In this document: positions 23,154 to 33,244 of the stretch, piece after piece | Position numbering within the stretch: position 1 is the first letter of the stretch | Layout: every line of letters begins with the position of its first letter | Assembly: GCA_022592445.1 (NCBI GenBank) | Contig: JABYQR010000117.1 | Span: forward strand, 52,818-116,817 | DNA length: 64,000 nt | Origin: Cytidiella melzeri | Taxonomy: Eukaryota; Basidiomycota; Agaricomycetes; Polyporales; Irpicaceae | Reading direction: 5' to 3' | The notes under the pieces: model-generated | What the model was told of the DNA's origin: nothing | The model's input: the letters and a program-made list of their open reading frames with translations, nothing else | Databases searched by the model: none | Program-made: the position numbers and the translations under genes

Positions 23154-23900
23154 TGTCGCGGAGCGACTGCTGCTATACTACTAAACCCTAAACAAGGGTA
23201 GAGAAGGGAGGGAGTGGAAGTGGAAGTGGATCTCCAACGACGACAACGAGGTCAAAGTCGATGATGAGCAGGCAAGCAGGCTCAAAGGCCGGATACTGGC
23301 AGTGCAAATGACGAAGTTAATATCATGTTTATACTAGGTTACATTGAGTAACTCACCTGGCAGTGCAAATGACGAAGAGGTCAAGATGCAGAACCAGGGA
23401 GGGTAAGGGGTACTATATATACTGTGTCTGGATGGTCTGTGCACCAGTTCCCACACTAGGGACTGGAGTAACTGTGGGACTGGAGTAACAATAGAACAAT
23501 AATAAACCCGGGTAACTGTCAAGAACCGGAGTAACTGTCAAGGACCAGAGTAACTGTCAAGGACCAGGGTACGTAGAACAATAGAGCTAGAACAATACAA
23601 CAATAGAACAATAGGATAAGAACAATAGAACAATAAGACCTGGGGGAATCCCTGGGGAATCCCCATCAATGGAAGAGGAACAATAGAACAATAGCCTAGG
23701 TTGATCTGGAACCGCTCCAGACTGAGTCTAGGGTTTGGGTCTGGACTATTGATAAATAAGGCAGGATGTCACGTGACCCAGGTTAGGGTTAGGTCCGGTA
23801 ACACTCCTAGCCGGAAAATAAGCGCTCTAGATAGGCGCCTAAGGCTATAAACTTGTGACAATATTGGAAAAATCCGGTCTCTGTTGGACTATCCATGTCA
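23154..23900 (-). repeat. element B 3' LTR
   Basis: 747 bp, on the plus strand TGTCGCGGAGCG...ATCCATGTCA. It includes many AACAATAGA units and, on the minus strand, a TATA-like CAGTATATATAGTA. It matches 30977-31720 and, less closely, 25504-26250. Confidence 0.93.
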
Positions 23901-23913
23901 TTACCCCCCTCCT
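23901..23913 (-). other. element B polypurine tract
   Basis: On the minus strand AGGAGGGGGGTAA directly precedes the 3' LTR, the expected place of the plus-strand primer for reverse transcription. Confidence 0.78.
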
Positions 23914-23918
23914 AAAAT

Positions 23919-25498
23919 TCATCGCCTCGATGAACTAAGACCAGGGACTCTACCATCTGCCCACTCGAGGTCAGATGCAATGGCTTCTGTGATGTTCTCC
24001 AACGGTTTCCAAGGAATGGAGTCGAAGAGTGCTTTGGGCAATTTCTGGGGTGCATTGGTATGTCTGGCGTGGAACTCTGCAATGCTCTCTTTCGCATTGG
24101 TCAGATTTACTGCAGGTTCCCACGTTACGTCGCCTTCTCCATAGCCTTTCCATTTGACTAAGTACTGCATTTGCTTCCGATAGATCCGACTGTCTAGGAT
24201 CTTCTCAACTTCGTAGACTTGTTGATCATCTACTATGATTGGTGCTGGTGGTTCCGGTATGAGGCCGTTTACTTCATTTCCTCTGTACGGAGATAGCCGT
24301 TCAACATTGATGTTGTCATGAATACGATATCCGGATTTGAGTTTAATCTGATACGTATGTTCACCGGTTTTCTGAAGAACTGTGAATGGACCAAGCTGTC
24401 TAGGCCCTAGCTTGTCAGACTGCTGATGTACTTTGACGTTCTTGGAAGACAACCACACGAGGTCCCCTTCCTTAAAGACTGGAGTAGCTCTGCGGGTGTA
24501 TCCGAAAGCTTCGGCCATCTTTTCCTTAGATAGGCGTGAGGCAGCTTCGGCTTCTGTCCGAACCTGTCTGAGCTTTTCTAGACGTGCATCTAGATTCGGC
24601 ATTCGGCTGTGACGTCCGACTGGTATGGTAAAATCTGGTAGGTACCCATACATGACTTCAAACGGAGAGTGTTGTGTAGATGAGTTGACACGAGAGTTGA
24701 TGGCGAATTCAGCCACTGGGATGTATTCTGCCCAATCATCTTGTCGTTGATCAACAAATAGTCGTAGAATCTTTTCTACTTCTTGGTTGACTCTCTCTGT
24801 TTGACCATTAGCCTGAGGATGATAGGCTGTAGTCATAGCGCCAGTGATGCCTAGTTGTTTATACAACGCTTGCATCACTCGGGCCGCAAACTGAGGTCCT
24901 CTATCAGATATGAACTGTCGGGGAATACCATGGAGCCTAAAGACTTCTTTGATGTGGAGGTCGGCTATGCCGTCAGCTGTAACAGTAGACTGGGTTGGGA
25001 TAACATGTGTTTGTTTGCTGTACAAGTCTGTGTACACAGCAATCATGTCAAAACCGTTACTGCGTGGGAGTGGCCCGACTAAGTCTACACCAACCACCTG
25101 CCAAGGTCCGTCTGGTACTTCGATGGGCTGTATTGGGGCAACCGGGTGCTGTGCCGGTTTGGTTCGCTGACATTTGTCACATCCGAGGACGTATTGTTCT
25201 ACAAATGATGCCATGCGAGGCCACCAATAGTGTCGTGTAACCAGTTCTAGAGTTGCATGTTTGCCGGGATGTCCTGCCGGTAACGCATCATGGCATCGTC
25301 GTACAATCTCCCTGCGGACTTCCCGATCCTTTGGAATGTACAGTTTCCCTTTGTAGTACACCAGCCCATTGTCTTCTTCCCACTCAAGTCCACCATCAGT
25401 CAACTTTCGGGGTCCATCCTTTCTAAGTTTGGCTAGTCCCTGGACTACCTCTGCTTCTCGAATACTGATGTCCTTAATTCGTGACTCTAGCGGATCTG
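23919..25498 (-). CDS. element B pol, C-terminal part: integrase and chromodomain
   Basis: Open frame of more than 500 codons, read continuously from the solo LTR junction. It has the integrase HHCC finger (CHDALPAGHPGKHATLELV, CDKCQRTKP) and the core catalytic region (VGVDLVGPLP; SDRGPQFAARVM; AYHPQANGQTERVNQEVEK with the catalytic Glu). The GPY/F-like region follows (LGPRQLGPFTVLQKTGEHTY). A chromodomain comes near the C-terminus (YEVEKILDSRIYRKQMQYLV, KWKGYGEGDVTWEP), which in chromoviruses steers integration to heterochromatin. It is in frame with the RT part at 26251-28426 once the solo LTR and one copy of its target duplication are discounted. Confidence 0.92.
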
Positions 25499-25503
25499 AC
25501 TCC

Positions 25504-26250
25504 TGTCGCGGAGCGACTACTGATAGACTGATAAACCCTAAACAAGGGTGAAGTAGATGTGAGGGGGAAGAGGAAGGAGATCTCCAACGACGACAGCAAG
25601 GTCAAAGTCGATGATAAGCAGGCAAGCAGGCACAGAGGCCGGATACTGGCAGTGCAAATGACGAAGTTAATAGCATGCTTATACTAGGTTACATTGAGTA
25701 ACTCACCTGGCAGTGCAAATGACGAAGAGGTCAAGATGCAGCACCAGGGAGGGTAAGGGGTACTATATATACTGTGTCTGGGTGGTCTGTGCACCAGTTC
25801 CCACACTAGGGACTGGAGTAACTGTGGGACTGGAGTAACAATAGAACAATAAGGAACCCGGGTAACTGTCAAGGACCGGAGTAACTGTCAAGGACCTGAG
25901 TAACTGTCAGGGACCTGGGTACGTAGAACAATAGAGCTAGAACAATACAACAATAGAACAATAGGATAAGAACAATAGAACAATAAGACCTGGGGGAATC
26001 CCTGGGGAATCCCCATCAATGGAAGAGGAACAATAGAACAATAGCCTAGGTTGATCTGGAACCGCTCCAGACTGAGTCTAGGGTTTGGGTCTGGACTATT
26101 GATAAATAAGGCAGGATGTCACGTGACCCAGGTTAGGGTTAGGTCCGGTAACACTCCTAGCCGGAAAATAAGCGCTCTAGATAGGCGCCTAAGGCTGTAA
26201 ACTGGTGACAATATTGGAAAAATCCGGTCTCTGTTGGACTATCCATGTCA
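25504..26250 (-). repeat. solo LTR of family B inserted in element B pol
   Basis: 747-bp LTR, same family and orientation as the B LTRs but visibly more divergent near its start. It is flanked by the 5-bp duplication ACTCC (25499-25503 and 26251-26255), which differs from the duplication of element B. It is therefore an independent insertion reduced to a solo LTR. It splits the pol frame between RNase H and integrase. Confidence 0.9.
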
Positions 26251-28426
26251 ACTCCGGAGTACTTGAGGCGGCTATTGTCTGGAAGTATTCGGGTTTCAGT
26301 ACAACTTGTTCCTTGTTGTCTGATACATCTAGAACTTCCAAGGTTCTGACTCGGGATAATGGGTCCCCTTGAGTAAGGGTCTTTCCGGGCTTGTGTGTTA
26401 ACACAAAGTCAAACCGACTGAGGTACAAAGACCACCGAGCTTGTCGTCTAGACAGGTCCTGGGCGGTTCTCCAATACTGCAGATTCTGATGATCTGTGAT
26501 GATCTCAAAGGGCGCGGGTAATCCTTCTAGATAGTGACGCCAATCTTCGAGAGCTCTGATGATAGCGAGCATTTCTCGATCATAGATCTCGTAGTTCCGT
26601 TCGGCTTCGGCCATAGACTGAGACCGAAATGCTACAGGGTGCCATTGTCCATCCTCTAGTTTCTGCAGTAGAACTCCTCCAGTTGCAAAGCCAGACGCAT
26701 CAACTTCAATACGTGTGGGACGATCAGGTTCCCATGTTACTAGAATAGGTTCCTGAGTGAACGCATCTTTGAGCATCTGAAAGGCGTTCTGCTGTGCTTC
26801 TCCCCATTTCCAAGGTTGGTCTTTCTTGGTGAGATCATGTAGGGGACGGGTATGCCGTGCAAAGTCCTTGATGAAACGTCGGTAGAAGTTGGCAAATCCA
26901 ATGAAGCCGCGCACATCACGGAGGTTTTGTGGTACCGGCCAGTTGGTGATAGCTTCTATTTTACCTGAGTCCATACGGATCTTTCTGTTACCAATGATTA
27001 GACCTAAGTACTCGACTTGTGACTGTTCAAATTCGCATTTCTCGGGGCGAAGGTACAGGTCATTGGCTTCAAGTCTTGCTAGTACTTCATGGACAAGTTT
27101 ACGATGTTCCGTGATGTCTGAGCTAAAGATGAGGATGTCATCCAGGTACACAGAGACCTTTCCTTCCGCAATGAGATCAGCAAAGATGGAGTTCATCATT
27201 GCTTGAAACGTGGCTGGAGAATTGGTCATGCCAAACAACATCACCTTAGGCTCGAACAGCCCTCGGTTTGTCACAAATGCACCCTTCCATTCGTCATTTT
27301 CTTTGATCCGAATGTTATGGTAACCCCATCGTACGTCAAACTTAGTGAAGATTTTGGCTTGGCGAAGTCGATTGGTAATGTCTGATACCAAGGGGAGTGG
27401 GTAGCGGTTTTTGATCGTGATGTCATTCAACCGTCGATAATCCTGAACAAGCCGAAGCTTGCCATCCTTCTTCTTAACGAAGAATACCGGTGAGGCCATG
27501 GGCGACTTGGATGGGACAATATATCCTTTCGCTAGGTTTTCCTCAATAAACTTGTCTAACTCCGCTTGTTCATTCGGAGACATGGGGTAGACCTTGGATC
27601 TGAACATCTTTGGGTTCTCTGTTAGATCAATCGTGTGATCCCAGGGTTGGTGCTCTGGGAGGCGCTGTGATGCTTCTTCGGAAAAGACTTTCTGGTGTCT
27701 GCGGTATTCTTCTGGAACCATCTGTTCGAACGTCTGTTGCTCTTTGGATTGATGGGCCTTAGCCGCAATGTCTGTAGAGTACGTATAGCTAGCACAGGAC
27801 CAAAGCTCTTCTTTGGTGTCCTGAATGATACCGGCTCTGAGCCAGGCTCGTCTCTGCTTTCGATTGGCTGTGATAGACTGGAAGGGTTCGAAGTCTTCTT
27901 CGGCTTCCAGTTCCATTTCTCCAGTAGCCCAATTGATCTTGGGGTTTGCTTTGCGAAGCCAGGGTAGGCCTAGAATGCAATCTTCTGGTCCGATGTCCGT
28001 GACCAAAAATGTTGCGTTTTCTTTGATAGCCCCAACTTGTAGTTCGAGCTCTGCTCTGTGTGTGATACGTCCTCCTTGATTTAGAGTCCCATCGATGTTG
28101 TGGAGTGGGATCTGCCTTTCTAAGGGGACTGTACGTACTCGGTGCCGGTTGACAAAGTCTTGACTTAGGAATAAAGCGGTGGCTCCTGAGTCAATCATAG
28201 CTTTGATGCCCTTTTCTCTGAACACTCCTTTGAGCGTAATTGGAACTCGGAAATGCATGCTAAGCGGGTCTATTTCAGGCACTATGCAAGACGACAAGGT
28301 TTCGTAGTAGTTATACATGTCGTTAAATAAAACTGAAGACTGCGAATCGGGCTGCTGTGCGGGGCGGGTATTTACTACAGGGGCGTTAAAAACTATGTCC
28401 GTGGGGGAATCATCATTGTCCTCCAC
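26251..28426 (-). CDS. element B pol, N-terminal part: protease, RT, RNase H
   Basis: Uninterrupted frame from ATG 28426 to the solo LTR. Order: acidic leader, aspartic protease (MIDSGATALFLSQDFV, ILGLPWLRK), reverse transcriptase (FFVKKKDGKLRLVQDYRRLN; active site VYLDDILIF), connection domain, RNase H (IEVDASGFATGGVLL; DREMLAIIRALEDWRHYLEG; TDHQNLQYW) and the tail DPLSRVRTLEVLD. Catalytic residues are present. The frame is open upstream of 28426 in a register different from gag, so expression probably involves a gag-pol frameshift or internal start. Confidence 0.92.
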
Positions 28427-28485
28427 TTCTTCTATGTAGGTCTTTCTAGAGGGACTCGAGGGTGCGGTTTCACCTGGAGTCCGTT

Positions 28486-30038
28486 CTAAAAATCCCTTTG
28501 ATTACCCAGCTGCTTGACTTGGTCCGTAAGCGATGACATCTGCTTCATAATGGCATCGTAGTCGAACGGACTTGGTGACGAGGAGCTGGCGACGGAGGCG
28601 GCGGGTGGATTAGGCAGGGGCCTTGTAGACGAGGACGACGAGGGAGCCGGAGTTGATGGATCAAACAGAGTATTTGCAGCCACCTTCTGTTGCCTAGGTG
28701 GGTACCCAAGGAATCGACTTTGGCAAACCTGCGTCTGATGGTTGCCACCACAATGTCCGCACAGTTCACGATCATGTTTTCCGTCCTTCTTCTGATGATT
28801 CTTTGATCCGCATCCGTAACATCTGCCGTTCATAGCCTTCATGAAGTCAGCGCGTGTTTTTCCGTTAGGTCCAACCTTGGTAGCATCGATTTCCTTGGCA
28901 TTGGAGTCACGAGGTGCTTGGACGAAGGGAGCCGGGGACGAGGTGGAGACCGGAGTGGTTTTGAACAGGTTGGGGACCGTTCGACCTTGTTCACGAGCTT
29001 TCTCTTGAGCTCGAACACGAAGACGATTGTCAATGTCTGTAGCAACATTGATCAGGTCTACGAGAGTGACGTGAGGCCTTGCGGTGTGAACCAGCTCATC
29101 CTTGATGGTAGTACTCAGGTGTTCGTAGTACCGATCACGAAGGTCTTGTGTCGAGTAGCCGGTCCTGTCCATGATTTCCCTGAATCGTGCCGTGTATTCC
29201 GGAACCTTTTCTTGCCTTGCCATAGCTCCCTGAGCTTGGCCTTAGCATCCACCATTTCGTCAACTGGTTCAAATCGTGCTTTGAACGCCGCCTTGAAATC
29301 GTCCCAATCACCATTGAATGCCATTTGATGGCTGGCAATTAAATCCATGTGGGGCGTAGCCCAAACTGCTGCATCCTCGGTCATAAATGACAAGGCCGAC
29401 GAGATCCACAGATGGTCTAACCGGGTCTGACCACCTTGGGCATTGTACGGCGACAGCTTCTCATTAAACTGTGCGTACATTGAGAAGGCAGCTAGAAAGC
29501 GACGCGCGTCACTACTTGCATTGCCCTTGAAACTAGCGGGTTTCTCTACAACCCTTTCCCTTGACCTGTTGTTGACCGGTTGCTGGTTTTGAACCAGCGC
29601 TGTGATGGCTTGTGTCAGCTGTTGCTGACCGAGGAGTAGCGCATGCAGAAGTTGTTCTGCTGTGGGGGGCGGAGACGGTTCTTGTGCGGGGGCTGGGGTT
29701 GCTGCCCTAGAAGCATGCTGAGACACGTTGGTGGAATCCATCTGGTATTGCTCCTGTGTGAAGGTTCGATCGAAGTCTTCTTCAGGCAAGGGTGGGAGGG
29801 ATTCAAGGATACGAGCTTCTTGCCAATGATGAATGGGTCGATACTGGTTTGCGTATCGACCGGGATATGCAATACCGTTGTATCGGTTTGGACAGGGCTG
29901 AGTTTCACAGGCTTCGTGTCCTTCTTCTGGGTCGTAACACTCGTCTCTGATGGTACGGTGATTGAAAGCGTGTGGGTAGTTCTCACAGGGGAGATGATCT
30001 CTAGACCAAACACTACTTCTGGGACTTTGAGAAGCCAC
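28486..30038 (-). pseudogene. element B gag (two overlapping frames)
   Basis: The first frame, 30038-29115, has a Gln/Pro-rich N-terminus and a capsid-like core (SFKGNASSDARRFLAAFSMY, LDHLWISSALSFMTEDAAVW). The second, 29223-28486, continues the capsid (VPEYTARFREIMDRTGYSTQ) and has paired zinc knuckles (CYGCGSKNHQKKDGKHDREL, then CGHCGGNHQTQVC), ending in a Ser/Pro-rich tail. The register change near 29225 is one nucleotide. A simple indel is likelier than programmed frameshifting, because Gag itself would need the shift for its zinc knuckles. Confidence 0.75.
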
Positions 30039-30039
30039 A

Positions 30040-30805
30040 CTGTATTTCTAGAATGATACGAAGTACTCGTCCGACCAAACTCTGTCTAAAGCTTTGAACA
30101 CTTGTTCGTAATTCCTTCTTAGACCCTTGAAACTGATTCCTCCTATTGCCTTTAAACCCCAATCCAGCAGCTGCCACTCACGCTGAGTGATGACAGTGGC
30201 TCGGGTTGGTAGCTCCTCCAGAAGCTTTTCTAACTTCTGTTTCTCTTTCTCAAAGTTACGCCTCGTGCCTTCGTGAAGCTGTTGGTACTTGTTGATGGTG
30301 GGTAGAATCGACAGGCGTTGGAGGGTGGCGGTGAGCTTTGGAGTGAAGATTCCTTGAAGGTCTTCAAGGGTGTGCTTTTGGAAGTCGATGAGAGTCGGCT
30401 TTGCGGCTATGAGGGCTGCACCAGGGTTGGTGGCTGGCCGGGCTGGGAAGCGTTCTGCTAACGAAGGCTTCTTAGAAGACTTGCTAAGGCCTCAGCTCGT
30501 TCGCGTGCGGTACGGGCAGCGAACTCTTTGGACTCAGCACGGAGTTTCTCAAACTCCTCTGCAGTGGGGAATCTGTGTGTGAGGGCAGAACCCTTGGGTT
30601 TACGGCGACCGACGTAGGAGGCAATAGCCTTGAGCTCCTTCTCCGTGTACTTGTGGCTCTTGCCACGTGCGTGCTCTGCGTCGAGTTGATCAAACACGGC
30701 CTGGGGCAAGGCGCGATGGATCTTGACTTCTCGACGCGCTTGGTTCAGATCCTTGTGCAAAGGATCTGGACGAGCGGTGAAACGGGAGTGGGATTCTTTC
30801 GGCAC
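30040..30805 (-). pseudogene. element B leader ORF, possibly N-terminal gag
   Basis: The frame 30805-30458 reads MPKESHSRFTARPDPLHKDL, highly charged with a coiled-coil-like end (AEEFEKLRAESKEFAARTAR). A second frame about 30480-30050 carries further charged helical sequence (EKEKQKLEKLLEELPTRATV). Together they could be one N-terminal Gag ORF of about 250 residues with a frame break. No known domain is recognised. Confidence 0.4.
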
Positions 30806-30976
30806 TAAGAATCAACCACGGAAAGTGAACGAGTCAGCAATCAAGCACGTCAAGACGGACGGCGATGGCTTACTCTCAAACGTAGGGGGGAATAAACTTT
30901 TTAAAACTGGGGGGACAGGAAGACTTGATCCAAGCTAAGGGCAGCGTGCCGGTAGCTGTGTGGTATCTTGACCTAA

Positions 30977-31720
30977 TGTCGCGGAGCACTGCTGCTATAC
31001 TACTAAACCCTAAACAAGGGTAGAGAAGAGGGAGTGGAAGTGGAAGTGGATCTCCAACGACGACAACGAGGTCAAAGTCGATGATGAGCAGGCAAGCAGG
31101 CTCAAAGGCCGGATACTGGCAGTGCAAATGACGAAGTTAATATCATGTTTATACTAGGTTACATTGAGTAACTCACCTGGCAGTGCAAATGACGAAGAGG
31201 TCAAGATGCAGAACCAGGGAGGGTAAGGGGTACTATATATACTGTGTCTGGATGGTCTGTGCACCAGTTCCCACACTAGGGACTGGAGTAACTGTGGGAC
31301 TGGAGTAACAATAGAACAATAATAAACCCGGGTAACTGTCAAGAACCGGAGTAACTGTCAAGGACCAGAGTAACTGTCAAGGACCAGGGTACGTAGAACA
31401 ATAGAGCTAGAACAATACAACAATAGAACAATAGGATAAGAACAATAGAACAATAAGACCTGGGGGAATCCCTGGGGAATCCCCATCAATGGAAGAGGAA
31501 CAATAGAACAATAGCCTAGGTTGATCTGGAACCGCTCCAGACTGAGTCTAGGGTTTGGGTCTGGACTATTGATAAATAAGGCAGGATGTCACGTGACCCA
31601 GGTTAGGGTTAGGTCCGGTAACACTCCTAGCCGGAAAATAAGCGCTCTAGATAGGCGCCTAAGGCTATAAACTTGTGACAATATTGGAAAAATCCGGTCT
31701 CTGTTGGACTATCCATGTCA
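30977..31720 (-). repeat. element B 5' LTR
   Basis: 744 bp, TGTCGCGGAGCA...ATCCATGTCA on the plus strand. It is followed by target duplication CTCAG at 31721-31725. No canonical TGG primer-binding site is obvious just inside it, so priming may be unconventional. Confidence 0.93.
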
Positions 31721-31725
31721 CTCAG

Positions 31726-32096
31726 TTTGGCTGAGTTCACATACAACAATGCAGCACACGAGGGAACTAAGCATTTGCCTTTCTACCTCAAACACGGCAG
31801 ACACCCTAGAGCTGGTCCAACGCTCACTAAGGACCTGAAAAGGTCTGACATGAATGACATCATGTGAAACCGCTTGCAAGCTCAAGAGCATGCTAAGGCG
31901 GCGTTATAACTTGCAGCTGAACGCATGAAGTGGTACTATGACAAGCACGTCCAGAAGGTCCCCTTCAACGAAGGCAATCAGGTCATGCTAGATCTGAGAG
32001 ACTACCAAAAATCTGGACATAAGCTGTCAGCCAAGTACTATGGCCCATTCAAGATTGCTGAAAAGCTTTTGCCGGTCACATTCAGACTGGAATTGT
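31726..32096 (+). pseudogene. Gypsy A integrase C-terminus (distal fragment)
   Basis: Continues the element A frame that was cut at 23149. It reads AEFTYNNAAHEGTKHLPFYL with an integrase tail pattern (ERMKWYYDKHVQKVPFNEGN; SAKYYGPFKIAEKLLPVTFR). Stops at about 31864 (TGA) and 31907 (TAA) interrupt it, and the expected remainder of the element and the 3' LTR are missing. Confidence 0.82.
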
Positions 32097-32472
32097 AGAT
32101 TGTCCCCGTGCAGCTCCCTCTGTACCCATTGGGTCTCTCCTTAACAACGTTGAAGTCAGCGGGAATCCAATCACGGCCGTGGAGAAAACTGTTGTAGATG
32201 CCCTGGACGACCTTACTGCCAGGGGTGTTCTCCGGAGGGACAATCGAATGGATATTGAGAATCTTCTCAATCCGGTGGAGGAGGGTATCGAGGCTATCAT
32301 GGAGAGCACGGAGGAGGAAATCTACGCAGCTGTTATCAAGTCTCAAACAGCGCAGGAAGACGCGATCATCAACGGAGGTGATGATGATGTTGACGATGAC
32401 ACAGCTTTTCATCCCGGGCCAGGTCCCACTTACAACAAAGTCCTCCAAGCTGCCGCCGTCATTGAGAGCTGA
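32097..32472 (+). pseudogene. C-terminal tail of a pogo/Tigger-like transposase
   Basis: The frame 32179-32472 ends with LLNPVEEGIEAIM, EEEIYAAVIKSQTAQEDAII and NGGDDDVDDDT, then TYNKVLQAAAVIES. The acidic 'INGGDDD' segment plus 'EVLQA..I' ending resembles the C-terminus of CENP-B/pogo DDE transposases common in basidiomycetes. No DDE core is present. It abuts the truncated end of Gypsy A and probably marks the element that removed its 3' end. Confidence 0.5.
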
Positions 32473-32985
32473 TGGAATCTTTGTTAGCTAGTTTCCGCCG
32501 TCAACTTTGCTTGGACAGGTCTTGTGCAACAGTCCCCACCTTGATTACTTCTTACTTCACTAAATAGTTTATATTTGCTCATACTACATCTAGTAACACT
32601 TCATGTATTAGCTACTACGTCGTGTCTCTACATGGTGTACTCGGGCACTTGAATTTTTTTGACGACCGATGGGCGCTTATCGTGGGAACTTCCTCGTAAC
32701 CCATAAACCCCATAACCCATACCTTTTACGGAGGGGTATGGGTTATGAGAGAGTCGACTGTACCTATCATATTAGGTAGTGAAATTGCTGCCATGTGGGC
32801 ATTTCAGAGCAACTCACTGCCTGTTGCATTGTCACAGCCATTGTTGAATTAAAAGTTACAGGAGCTACCCAGCCCTGATGCATGGTCTTGCAATTGTCTC
32901 ATTTGCATCAAGCACAGCAGAACCACAGAACATATATTTCTCCTTGCAAACATCCTTGTACCCCAGTACTCCTCTATCTCTCCAT
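32473..32985. other. intergenic, short inverted repeat only
   Basis: No gene is seen. A short imperfect inverted repeat around 32697-32750 (ATAACCCATACC / GGTATGGGTTAT) could form a hairpin. Confidence 0.5.
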
Positions 32986-32989
32986 TGCT

Positions 32990-33244
32990 TCAGTGCTAGC
33001 CAGTAAGTATTGCTGTCTGTGTTGTACTTGCCAAGTTGGGTCACTGTACTGAGATGGTTCTGACAGCTAGCTCATACCTTTGCACATCTCTGCTGCTTCA
33101 CACCTTCTTATTGCTTTAGCATGGGTTGGTAAGTGTTTACAGCTTGTACTTGCCTTATATTACTGTACTGAGTTTGTTTTTACAGCTGGCTGTCTCAAAA
33201 GTCTTTGTTGCTTGGAATCTTGCTCTTCAACACCTTATACCATC
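32990..33244 (+). repeat. SSP1 leader: two tandem exon-intron-like units
   Basis: Two related units precede SSP1. Each has a pyrimidine-rich segment ending TTGCTT(C/T)AG..., a donor (GTAAGTATTG near 33002; GTAAGTGTTT near 33130), a conserved TACTGTACTGAG branch-like segment and an acceptor (GACAG|CTAGCT near 33070; TACAG|CTGGCT near 33187). The same unit type occurs three times before SSP2. These look like duplicated non-coding 5' exons. Confidence 0.6.

Larger units (their letters stand above)
23154..31720 (-). mobile_element. chromovirus (Ty3/Gypsy) element B, complete, nested in A
   Basis: Minus-strand LTR retrotransposon of 8567 bp including an inner 747-bp solo LTR. LTRs lie at 30977-31720 (5') and 23154-23900 (3'), bounded by TG...CA. 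The 5-bp target duplication CTCAG is at 23149-23153 and 31721-31725, inside the integrase gene of element A. Order on the minus strand: 5' LTR, leader and gag, protease, RT, RNase H, integrase, chromodomain, polypurine tract, 3' LTR. The two LTRs look nearly identical apart from a few indels in their first 70 bp, so the insertion appears recent. Confidence 0.93.

Noticed and set aside
29115..29230. Programmed frameshift inside element B gag
   Set aside because: The register change would fall within the capsid, before the zinc knuckles, which is not where gag-pol recoding occurs; a one-base indel is simpler.
23334..31342. Three nearly identical 62-codon minus-strand frames (MTVTRVYYCSIVTPVPQL type)
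   Set aside because: They occur once in each family-B LTR and simply reflect the repeated LTR sequence.
32697..32750. Telomere-like ATAACCC repeats
   Set aside because: Only a few imperfect units in inverted arrangement; not a TTAGGG array and far from a contig end.
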